Source of the DNA: Nonomuraea sp. SBT364
GTDB lineage: Bacteria > Actinomycetota > Actinomycetes > Streptosporangiales > Streptosporangiaceae
NCBI RefSeq assembly: GCF_001083785.1
Contig: NZ_LAVL01000077.1
Location: 1 to 38,244 of the forward strand
Direction: 5' to 3'
Length of the DNA: 38,244 nt
This document shows positions 14,206-21,281 of this stretch, piece after piece. Positions within the stretch are counted from its first letter, which is position 1; each line of letters starts with the position of its first letter. A model generated the notes under the pieces. That model ran no database searches and had not been told where the DNA came from. It worked only from the letters and a program-made list of their open reading frames with translations. The translations under genes and the position numbers were made by a program.

Positions 14206-16008
14206 ATGCGGATCGAGGACTACGCGCTCATCGGCGACATGCAGTCGGCGGCCCTGGTTGGCAGGGACGGCTCCATCGACTGGCTCTGCCTGCCCAGGTT
14301 CGACTCCCCGGCCTGTTTCGCGGGCCTGCTCGGCAGTGACCGCAACGGCCACTGGTGGCTGGGGCCCACCGGGAGGAAACCGGCCGACCGGCGCCGCTAC
14401 CGGCCCGAGACGCTCATCCTGGAGAGCGAGTGGGACACCCCCACCGGCACCGTCCGGGTGATCGACTTCATGCCGGCTCGTGACGTCAACCCGGACGTGG
14501 TCCGCATCGTGGAGGGCGTGTCCGGCACCGTGGAGATGTCCACCCAGCTGCGGGTGCGCTTCGACTACGGCCGGATCGTGCCGTGGATGCGCCGCTCCGA
14601 CGGCCACCTCCAGGCGGTCGGCGGCCCCGACTCGGTCTGGCTGCACTCCCCCGTGCCACTCAAGGGCGGCGACTACGCGCACGTGGCGACGTTCGAGGTC
14701 AAGGAGGGAGACCGGCTGCCGTTCGTGTTCACCTGGCATCCGTCGCACGAGCCGATGCCGCCGCAGATCCACTGCGAGAACCAGCTCGCCGAGACCGAGG
14801 CCATGTGGGCCGAATGGGTCTCCCGCTGCACCTACGACGGCCCCTGGCGCGAGGCCGTGGTCCGCTCGCTGATCACGCTGAAGGCCCTCACTTACGCGCC
14901 CACCGGCGGCATCGTGGCCGCCCCCACCACCTCACTGCCCGAGGACCTGGGCGGCGTGCGCAACTGGGACTACCGCTTCTGCTGGCTGCGCGACGCCACG
15001 CTGACGCTCGACGCCCTGATCGGCTCCGGCTACCTGGAGGAGGCCGGCGCCTGGCGGTCGTGGCTGCTGCGCGCGATCGCCGGCCGCCCGCAGGACCTGC
15101 AGATCATGTACGGGGTCGCGGGCGAGCGCCGGCTGCCGGAGCTGGAGCTCGACTGGCTGGAGGGCTACGAGCGCTCCCGGCCGGTCAGGATCGGCAACCA
15201 GGCGGTCAACCAGCTCCAGCTCGACGTCTACGGCGAGGTGATGAGCTGCCTCTACCTCTCGCGCACCTCCGGCCTGGCCCCCGACGACCGCGGCTGGGCC
15301 GTCCAGCGCGAGCTGCTCAACTACGTCGAGGAGCACTGGGACGAGCCGGACGAGGGCCTGTGGGAGGTCCGCGGCCCGCGCCGCCACTTCGTGCACTCCA
15401 AGATGATGTGCTGGGCGGCACTCGACCGGGCCGTGAAGTACGTCGAGAACTTCGGCCGCACCGGCCCCGTCGACCGGTGGCGGGCGCTGCGCGAGAAGGT
15501 CCACGCCGAGATCTGCGACAAGGGCTACGACGCCACGCGCAACACCTTCACCCAGTCCTACGGCTCCCACGAGCTCGACGCCTCGCTGCTGCTGATGCCG
15601 ATCATCGGCTTCCTGCCGCCGAACGACCCCCGCATGATCGGCACCGTGGCCGCCATCGAGAAGGAGCTCATGTCGGAGGGGTTCGTGCTGCGCTACCCGG
15701 TGGCGGAGGACAACGACGTCGACGGGCTGCCGGGCGGCGAGGGCGCGTTCCTGGCGTGCAGCTTCTGGCTGGTGGAGGTGATGGCCATGCAGGGCCGCCG
15801 CGACGAGGCGTGCGAGCTGTTCGAGCGGCTGCTGTCGCTGCGCAACGACCTCGGGCTGCTCGCGGAGGAGTACGACCCGCGCTACGACCGGCTGGTGGGC
15901 AACTTCCCGCAGGCGTTCTCGCACGTCCCGCTGATCCACGCGGCCCGCGCGCTCGACGGCGACCCGCGTGAGCCCAGGTCGCTGGACGAGCCGCCGCGCG
16001 AGACCTAG
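14206..16008 (+). CDS. Glycoside hydrolase family 15 (trehalase/glucoamylase-like)
   Basis: A 600-residue inverting glycosidase with an N-terminal beta-sandwich domain (about 1-230; IEDYALIGDMQSAALVGRDGSIDWLCLPRFDSP is the family opening, shown here only as IEDYALIGDMQSAALV) and an alpha/alpha-barrel (about 240-590). NWDYRFCWLRDA (about 250) is the conserved sugar-site motif; the probable catalytic acid is the Glu in GLWEVRGP and the base the Glu in LLAEEYDPRYDRLVGNFPQAFSH (shown in parts: LLAEEYDP and GNFPQAFSH). Actinobacterial members with this layout include the mycobacterial GH15 trehalase, so trehalose or another alpha-glucoside is a likely substrate. There is no signal peptide, so it acts in the cytoplasm. 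Its TAG stop overlaps the convergent gene's TAG stop. Confidence 0.92.
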   Translation: MRIEDYALIGDMQSAALVGRDGSIDWLCLPRFDSPACFAGLLGSDRNGHWWLGPTGRKPADRRRYRPETLILESEWDTPTGTVRVIDFMPARDVNPDVVRIVEGVSGTVEMSTQLRVRFDYGRIVPWMRRSDGHLQAVGGPDSVWLHSPVPLKGGDYAHVATFEVKEGDRLPFVFTWHPSHEPMPPQIHCENQLAETEAMWAEWVSRCTYDGPWREAVVRSLITLKALTYAPTGGIVAAPTTSLPEDLGGVRNWDYRFCWLRDATLTLDALIGSGYLEEAGAWRSWLLRAIAGRPQDLQIMYGVAGERRLPELELDWLEGYERSRPVRIGNQAVNQLQLDVYGEVMSCLYLSRTSGLAPDDRGWAVQRELLNYVEEHWDEPDEGLWEVRGPRRHFVHSKMMCWAALDRAVKYVENFGRTGPVDRWRALREKVHAEICDKGYDATRNTFTQSYGSHELDASLLLMPIIGFLPPNDPRMIGTVAAIEKELMSEGFVLRYPVAEDNDVDGLPGGEGAFLACSFWLVEVMAMQGRRDEACELFERLLSLRNDLGLLAEEYDPRYDRLVGNFPQAFSHVPLIHAARALDGDPREPRSLDEPPRET

Positions 16009-16883
16009 ACGGCCAGCCGGGCCAGCACCCGCGCGAACTCCGGCGGCGGGGCCACGACCAGGCGGGTCTGGTTCCGCCGCCGCACGATGTCGGCCCTGAT
16101 GAGGGTCAGCCGCCCGTCGTGCCACCAGTGCACCTGCGGGCTGAGCCCGCCGGTGCGGGCCGCGTGCAGACGCAGCCGCTCGATCGCCCGCACCACGCCG
16201 ATCCCGTCGACCGGGTGCACGAGCAGCGTGTACGGGTCGGGCAGCACGACCATGACCCCGTCGGCGGGCACCGGCAGGTAGCCGTCCAGCCAGCGCAGGT
16301 GCGTGGCGGCGGCCGGGATGCGGCCGGTCAGCCGGGTCACCGGGGTGCCGGACAGCTCGATGGACTCCACCGACAGCTTGTCGTCCAGCCGGACGTTGGA
16401 GACGGCCAGCTCCAGCGCCTGCCCGGTCGGCAGCGGCCAGCAGCCGGCCTCCTCGGGGCGCACCGGCCGGGAGCCGACGGTGAGCAGCTCCACCACGTCG
16501 CCGTTGAGGTGGCGGCCCACCACCCGGGTCAGGTCGGGGACCTCGTCCACCGCCTCCACCCGGGTCCGCAGCAGCGGCCTGACCTGGTCCAGGTCGCACA
16601 CGTCGAGCAGCTCGTCGGTCGCCGCGACGGCGCCGGCCAGGTGCTCGGAGACCAGCGTGGGCCAGTCCTCGCGGGCCCGGCGGCCCGCCTCGCGGCGCAG
16701 CCCGGTGAGCCTGACCAGGATCTCCCGGCCGCCGCCGAGCGTCAGTGAGGCGCCGTCGGCGGCGAAGCGGCAGGTGTAGCCGAGCGAATCGGCGACGAGG
16801 GCGAGCAGCGAGTCGAGGTCGACGTCCTCGATCGCCCGGCGTGAGGGCTCCCGGTCACGTTTGAAGAAGTTCACGCGCCGCAT
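16005..16883 (-). CDS. Conserved hypothetical protein, DUF1444-like layout
   Basis: A 292-residue cytoplasmic protein with no signal peptide or membrane segment. It starts MRRVNFFKRDREPSRRA and contains DLDQVRPLLRTRVEAVDEVP, then RHLNGDVVELLTVGSR and DGVMVVLPDPYTLLVHPVDG. This order (an N-terminal short domain, an RPLLRTR element, a strand pair and a late PDP-x-x-LLVHPV segment) recalls DUF1444-type proteins, but the match is from memory and weak. The function is not known. Its stop codon is part of a CTAG shared with the GH15 gene. The start is ATG; a weak purine-rich stretch (GAGGGG on the minus strand) precedes it. Confidence 0.7.
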   Translation of the reverse strand: MRRVNFFKRDREPSRRAIEDVDLDSLLALVADSLGYTCRFAADGASLTLGGGREILVRLTGLRREAGRRAREDWPTLVSEHLAGAVAATDELLDVCDLDQVRPLLRTRVEAVDEVPDLTRVVGRHLNGDVVELLTVGSRPVRPEEAGCWPLPTGQALELAVSNVRLDDKLSVESIELSGTPVTRLTGRIPAAATHLRWLDGYLPVPADGVMVVLPDPYTLLVHPVDGIGVVRAIERLRLHAARTGGLSPQVHWWHDGRLTLIRADIVRRRNQTRLVVAPPPEFARVLARLAV

Positions 16884-16916
16884 CCCCTCATGTCCGGTTC
16901 GTCCCCTATGTGACTC

Positions 16917-17903
16917 CTACCTTGCCGGTTCCTCGCTCCAGTTCGGGCCAGCCAGCGAGCACGATTCGGTATCGATAACCCCAAGCGCCCCAAGCCACAC
17001 ACTCATCTGGGGAGACCCATGTCCCACGGGCAGCCCCGCCACGATCGGCACCCCGAGCGGGAGCAGCCGGTCGCGCAGCACCGGATAGGGGTCGCCGCAG
17101 TCGACCCAGGAGCCGAGCGCGACCCCCCGCACACCCTCGAACGCCCCCGAGGCCAGGAGCTGGGTGAGCATCCGGTCGATCCGGTACGGCTCCTCACCGA
17201 TGTCCTCCAGCAGGACGATCCGGCCGGCGAACGACGGCCGGTGGCGGGTGCCGCACAAGGAAGCCAGCAGCGACAGGTTACCGCCGGTCAGCACGCCCTC
17301 GGCCCGCCCCGGCGCCAGCACCAGCTCCCCGCGCACCGCCGGCGCCGCGCCGGCCAGCGCCGCCCGCAGGTGCTCCCACGTGGCGGGCTCCGGCCCCTGC
17401 TCGCCGCCCATCAGCAGGCAGCCCGGCATCGGGCCGTGCAGCGTCGGCACCCCCAGCTCGACCGCGAACGACTGGTGCAGCGCCGTGATGTCGCTGGAGC
17501 CGACCAGCACCTTCGGCCCGGCGGCCCGCATGGCCTCCCAGTCGAGCAGGCCGAGCAGCCGGGCCGCGCCGTAACCACCCCTGGCGCAGAAGACCACCGA
17601 GACGGCCGGGTCGCACCAGGCGGCCTGCAGGTCGGCGGCGCGGTCGGCGTCGGTGCCGGCCAGGTAGGGCAGCTCCTGCCCGTCGAGCGCGTGGGCACCG
17701 AGGACCACCTTCAGGCCGAGCCTCTCCAGGCGCTCGATACCCCGCCGGAGCTGGACGGCGTCCGCCGGGCCGGACGGGGAGACGATCGCGACAGTGTCGC
17801 CTTGCTCGATCGCGACAGTGTCGCCTTGCTCGATCGCGACAGTGTCGCCTTGCTCGATCGCGACAGTGTCGCCTTGCTGCGGAGCTGGGAATGGCACGTT
17901 CAC
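16917..17903 (-). CDS. LD-carboxypeptidase (peptidase family S66, LdcA/MccF-like) with repeated N-terminus
   Basis: A 328-residue serine peptidase of the family that trims the terminal D-alanine from cytoplasmic muropeptides (LdcA) or hydrolyses microcin C-like molecules (MccF). Motifs: GDTVAIVSPSGP at the start of the fold, FCARGGYGAARLL, VGSSDITALHQSF holding the nucleophilic Ser, VLLEDIGEEPYRIDR with the catalytic Glu, and GLPVGHGSP with the catalytic His. The family normally has one GDTVA-type first strand; here QGDTVAIE is repeated so that four copies precede SPSGP, making the N-terminus 24 residues longer. GTG at 17903 or 17897 is the start. No signal peptide, so cytoplasmic. The ABC exporter lies 46 bases upstream on the same strand. 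Confidence 0.92.
   Translation of the reverse strand: MNVPFPAPQQGDTVAIEQGDTVAIEQGDTVAIEQGDTVAIVSPSGPADAVQLRRGIERLERLGLKVVLGAHALDGQELPYLAGTDADRAADLQAAWCDPAVSVVFCARGGYGAARLLGLLDWEAMRAAGPKVLVGSSDITALHQSFAVELGVPTLHGPMPGCLLMGGEQGPEPATWEHLRAALAGAAPAVRGELVLAPGRAEGVLTGGNLSLLASLCGTRHRPSFAGRIVLLEDIGEEPYRIDRMLTQLLASGAFEGVRGVALGSWVDCGDPYPVLRDRLLPLGVPIVAGLPVGHGSPQMSVWLGALGVIDTESCSLAGPNWSEEPAR
17784..17879 (-). repeat. Four tandem 24-bp repeats within the LD-carboxypeptidase gene
   Basis: Units lie at 17784-17807, 17808-17831, 17832-17855 and 17856-17879. They are identical except for the last base of the fourth. Each is eight codons, so the frame is kept. Each unit contains the 13-bp palindrome GCGACAGTGTCGC and a GATC, and CGATCG occurs at the internal unit junctions. 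Perfect copies indicate recent slippage or duplication. Confidence 0.97.
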
Positions 17904-17949
17904 CCGGCAAACGGTGTCACACTTTGCCGTCCGCGTGCGACTCGCGCGG

Positions 17950-19827
17950 TCAGCTCCCCGACGAGGTGAACTGGGTGCGGTAGAGCTCGGCGTAGTGGCC
18001 GCCGCGCTCCAGCAGCTCCTCGTGGCGGCCGCGCTCGGCGATGCGGCCGTCGTGCACGACGAGGATCTCGTCGGCCTCCCGGATCGTCGACAGGCGGTGC
18101 GCGATCACCAGCGACGTGCGGCCCGCCAGCGCGGTCTTGAGCGCCTGCTGGACGGCCGCCTCCGACTCCGAGTCGAGGTGCGCGGTGGCCTCGTCGAGCA
18201 CGACCACCCGCGGCGCCTTGAGCAGCAGCCTGGCCAGCGCGAGCCGCTGCTTCTCGCCGCCCGACAGCCGGTAGCCGCGATCGCCCACGACGGTGTCGAG
18301 CCCGTCGGGCAGCGACTCGATCAGGTCGCCGATCTGCGCGGCACGCAGCGCCGCCCACATCTCGGCCTCGTCCGCCTCGGGACGGGCGTAGCGCAGGTTG
18401 GCGCCGATCGTGTCGTGGAAGAGGTGCGGGTCCTGCATGACGACGCCGATGGTGTCGCGCAGCGAGGCGAACGTGGCCTCGCGCACGTCCAGGCCGTTGA
18501 TCCGCACCGCGCCCTCGTCGACGTCGTAGAGCCGCGACACCAGCGAGGTGATCGTGGTCTTGCCTGCGCCCGAGTGGCCGACCAGCGCGACCAGCCGGCC
18601 CGGCCGGGCGGTGAACGACACTCCGCCGAGCACCGGCTGGGAGGGGCCGGTGTCCTGCCGGGCGACCGACTCCAGCGAGGCCAGCGACACCTCGGCGGCG
18701 CCCGGGTAGCGGAAGCGCACGTCGTCGAACTCGATGGTGACCGGCCCCTCCGGCACCGCGCGGGCGTCGGGCCGTTCGGCCACCATCGGCTTCAGGTCGA
18801 GGATCTCGAAGACCCGGTCGAAGCTGACCAGCGCCGTCATCACGTCCACGTGCACGTTCGACAGCGAGGTCAGCGGCCCGTACAGGCGCATCAGGAGGGC
18901 GGCCAGCGCCACCAGCGTGCCCAGCTCGAACACGCCGCGCACGGCCAGCACGCCGCCGATGCCGTAGACCAGCGCCGTCGCCAGCGCAGCCACCAGGCCG
19001 AGCGCGACCCGGAACACCGTGCCGTACATGCCGACCGTCACGCCGACGTCGCGCACCCGGGCGGCCCGGCCGCCGAAGGTCCGCGCGTCGTCCTCGGGCC
19101 GGCCGTAGAGCTTGGCCACCATCGCGCCGGCCACGTTGAAGCGCTCGGTCGTGACCGAGCTCATCTCGGCGTCGAGCTGCATCTGCTCGCGGGTCAGCGC
19201 CGACATGCGGCGGCCCACCCACTTGGCGGGCACGATGAAGATCGGCAGCAGCACCAGCGCGACCAGCGTCACCTGCCACGACAGCACCAGCATCGCGCCG
19301 AGCACCAGGACGAGGCTGACGACGTTGGACACCACCGACGACAGCGTGCTGGTCAGCGCCCGCTGGGCGCCGATCACGTCGGTGTTGAGCCGGGAGACCA
19401 GCGCGCCGGTCTGCGCGCGCATGAAGAAGGCCACCGGCATCCGCTGCACGTGGTCGAAGACCTCGGTGCGCAGGTCGTAGATCAGCCCTTCGCCGACGCG
19501 CGCCGAGAACCACCGCTGCACCAGCGTCAGCCCCGCGTCGACCAGCGCCAGCGCGGCGATCGCCACCGCCAGGCCGACCACCCCGCCGGGCTGCCCGGGC
19601 AGGATGCCGTCGTCGATGATCGCCTTCATCAGCAGCGGGTTGGCGATCACGATCACCGCGCCCGCCACGACGAGCAGCAGGAACGCGGTGATCTGTTTGG
19701 TGTAAGGCCTGGCGTAGCGCGCGATGCGCCGCACCGTGCCCGGCGCGAGCCGCTGCTTGGTCACGTCGCCGTCACGCCGCAGCGACGCCCACACCTGAGG
19801 CCCGAAGCCTCCGCCCATCATGGCCAT
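17950..19827 (-). CDS. ABC exporter, fused permease-ATPase (MsbA/MdlB type)
   Basis: A 625-residue half transporter that should work as a homodimer or with a partner. The N-terminal 330 residues hold six membrane helices (starting PYTKQITAFLLLVVAGAVIVIANP); the ATPase domain has Walker A GHSGAGKTT (about 417-425), Q-loop VMQDPHLF, signature LSGGEKQRLALAR (about 520-532), Walker B VVVLDEATAHLD (about 538-549) and the switch His in VIAHRLST. Substrate unknown; relatives export lipids, drugs or peptides. There is an unusual glycine-rich start (MAMMGGGFGPQVW) that also occurs in other actinobacterial exporters of this class. ATG start with GGAGGAGG upstream. Between the crotonase and LD-carboxypeptidase genes on one strand. 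Confidence 0.95.
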   Translation of the reverse strand: MAMMGGGFGPQVWASLRRDGDVTKQRLAPGTVRRIARYARPYTKQITAFLLLVVAGAVIVIANPLLMKAIIDDGILPGQPGGVVGLAVAIAALALVDAGLTLVQRWFSARVGEGLIYDLRTEVFDHVQRMPVAFFMRAQTGALVSRLNTDVIGAQRALTSTLSSVVSNVVSLVLVLGAMLVLSWQVTLVALVLLPIFIVPAKWVGRRMSALTREQMQLDAEMSSVTTERFNVAGAMVAKLYGRPEDDARTFGGRAARVRDVGVTVGMYGTVFRVALGLVAALATALVYGIGGVLAVRGVFELGTLVALAALLMRLYGPLTSLSNVHVDVMTALVSFDRVFEILDLKPMVAERPDARAVPEGPVTIEFDDVRFRYPGAAEVSLASLESVARQDTGPSQPVLGGVSFTARPGRLVALVGHSGAGKTTITSLVSRLYDVDEGAVRINGLDVREATFASLRDTIGVVMQDPHLFHDTIGANLRYARPEADEAEMWAALRAAQIGDLIESLPDGLDTVVGDRGYRLSGGEKQRLALARLLLKAPRVVVLDEATAHLDSESEAAVQQALKTALAGRTSLVIAHRLSTIREADEILVVHDGRIAERGRHEELLERGGHYAELYRTQFTSSGS

Positions 19828-19923
19828 CAGGCAGCCCTCCTCCCCCAGCAGAGCACCGGGGGGCGGCCCGCCGATTCCCGTATCCGCTGAACGCGAAACC
19901 GGCCGGCGCGGCCCGGGGCGCCG

Positions 19924-20763
19924 TCAGGCGGGCGTGCCACCCCCGAACAGCGCCCGCAGGCGCTCGGCCTGCTCGGCGCCCTCGGCGGCGGCCTGCTCCT
20001 CCAGGGTGCGCGAGCGCGCCCCCTGGAGGAGTCGCTTGGTCGCGACGGCCGCGTCACGGTTGGTCGACAGCAGCTGCGCGATCTTGACTTGCACGGCCCC
20101 GGCCAGGTCGCCCCCGGCGACCACCACCTCGGCCAGGCCGATGCGCGAGGCCTCCTCGGCCTCCACGATCCTGGCCGTCAGGCAGATGTCGATCGCCTTG
20201 GCCAGGCCTACCAGCTCGACCAGCGGCTTGGTGCCGGTCAGATCGGGCACCAGCCCCAGTGCGGGCTCTTTCATGCAGAACTTGACGTCGTCGGCCACGA
20301 TCCGCAGGTCACAGGCGAGCGCGAGCTGGAATCCCGCGCCGATCGCGTGTCCCTGCACGGCCGCGATGGAGACGATCTCGGGTCGGCGTAGCCACAGGAA
20401 CCCCTGCTGGGCCTCCTTCAGCCGCTGCTCGAACGAGGTGCTGTCGAGTCGCGCCGCCGAACTGAACGAGCCCTGTCCGGGCACCCCCTCAGGTGTGAAC
20501 ATGCGCAGGTCGATCCCTGCCGAGAAGGACGGTCCCTCACCTTTCACCACGACCACGCGCACCTGCTCCGGCAGGCTGTCGCCGATGCGAGCCAGACCCG
20601 ACCACATCGCGGACGTCTGGGCGTTCCGCTTGTCCGGCCGGTCCAGCGTGATCGTCGCTATCTCACCGTCCACCTCGAAGCGCAGGCCGGCCTCCGCCAG
20701 TGTTGCGGCAGAGACGTCCTCCGCATTCCCCCCGCGCTGTCGTTGCGCCTTCGCTTCCGCCAT
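19924..20763 (-). CDS. Enoyl-CoA hydratase/isomerase (crotonase) family protein
   Basis: A 279-residue crotonase-fold protein. The oxyanion hole residues are in RPDKRNAQTSAM and FSAGIDLRMF, and the second conserved block is QGHAIGAGFQLALACDLR. In the mitochondrial hydratase the equivalent of GAGFQLA reads GGCELA with a catalytic Glu; here that position is Gln, while the second Glu (KEPALGLVPDL) is kept. This pattern fits an isomerase or another crotonase activity better than a standard hydratase. A 20-residue polar N-terminal extension (MAEAKAQRQRGGNAED) precedes the fold. It is downstream of the Gbn homologue, but a strong hairpin between them suggests separate transcription. Confidence 0.88.
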   Translation of the reverse strand: MAEAKAQRQRGGNAEDVSAATLAEAGLRFEVDGEIATITLDRPDKRNAQTSAMWSGLARIGDSLPEQVRVVVVKGEGPSFSAGIDLRMFTPEGVPGQGSFSSAARLDSTSFEQRLKEAQQGFLWLRRPEIVSIAAVQGHAIGAGFQLALACDLRIVADDVKFCMKEPALGLVPDLTGTKPLVELVGLAKAIDICLTARIVEAEEASRIGLAEVVVAGGDLAGAVQVKIAQLLSTNRDAAVATKRLLQGARSRTLEEQAAAEGAEQAERLRALFGGGTPA

Positions 20764-20786
20764 CGCCTGCTCCCTCGTCCGCCTGA

Positions 20787-20834
20787 CCGTCGCGCCCGAG
20801 CTTACAGAACATGGTTCTGGCTCGGGCGCGACGG
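20787..20834 (-). terminator. Compound hairpin downstream of the Gbn-like gene
   Basis: A perfect 15-bp stem (20787-20801 with 20820-20834) encloses a second 6-bp stem, CAGAAC/GTTCTG at 20805-20810 and 20814-20819, around an ATG loop. It starts 49 bases after the Gbn stop and ends 24 bases before the crotonase start, so it should terminate the Gbn transcript. It could also be a leader element of the crotonase mRNA. Confidence 0.7.
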
Positions 20835-20882
20835 CGGCTGACTAGGAACGGGCGGCTGCGGTCGCACGTTCCGAGGCGGCCG

Positions 20883-21098
20883 TCAGCGCTTGGACTTGCC
20901 TCGGGTCGCCCCGCCGCGCCCGCGCAGAGTCACGCCGGACTCGCTCAGGATGCGGTGGATGAACCCGTAGGACCGGCCGGTCGAAGCGGCCAGGGCGCGG
21001 ATGCTCTCGCCCGCGGCATAGCGCTTCTTGAGATCACCGGCCAGTTTTTCACGATCGGCCCCGGTGACCCGGGTGCCCTTCTTCAGTGTCTCGGCCAC
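20883..21098 (-). CDS. gbn: Small HTH protein, homologue of GATC-binding nucleoid protein Gbn
   Basis: A 71-residue basic protein. It begins MAETLKKGTRVTGADREKL, has a central helix-turn-helix (AAGESIRALAASTGRSYGFIHRIL) and ends with the basic tail GVTLRGRGGATRGKSKR. This sequence pattern is that of the small actinobacterial protein SCO1839 of Streptomyces, described as Gbn, a nucleoid-associated protein binding GATC followed by A/T and T. The assignment rests on remembered similarity, supported by the dense set of such motifs just upstream. The ABC-F/Gbn/crotonase order may be the conserved neighbourhood. The start ATG is preceded by an AGGAGGTACTC-type ribosome binding site. It is followed by a compound terminator hairpin. 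Confidence 0.75.
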   Translation of the reverse strand: MAETLKKGTRVTGADREKLAGDLKKRYAAGESIRALAASTGRSYGFIHRILSESGVTLRGRGGATRGKSKR

Positions 21099-21141
21099 GA
21101 GTACCTCCTGTAGTGCCGGACTTCCGCAGCGTTACTCCGCC

Positions 21142-21281
21142 ATGATCAGTCATTTCAGCGGGATCGGCTACCTACTCCACGGGAAAAGATCCGTACCCAC
21201 CCAAATTAAGATCAGGCAAGTGCCACAAGATCGGAAAATTCCTCGCTCCACGCGTCTTCAGTTCCGTCTGGCAGCAAGATC
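21142..21281. promoter_or_regulatory. Cluster of GATCWT motifs upstream of the Gbn-like gene
   Basis: On the plus strand the complements ATGATC (21142-21147) and AAGATC (21186-21191, 21208-21213, 21227-21232, 21276-21281) give five GATCWT sites in 140 bases. Three lie in the intergenic region or across its end, and the last two lie in the 3' end of the ABC-F gene. The area is also more AT-rich than the flanks. This is a candidate autoregulatory binding cluster. Confidence 0.5.

Noticed and set aside
17784..17879. The 24-bp repeats as a CRISPR array
   Set aside because: The copies are directly adjacent with no unique spacers, and they are in frame with a protein.
17794..19890. Long open plus-strand frame opposite the ABC exporter
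   Set aside because: It has low-complexity Gly/Ala/Arg/His composition and no motifs, as expected for the shadow of a GC-rich gene; the exporter on the minus strand has all ABC motifs.
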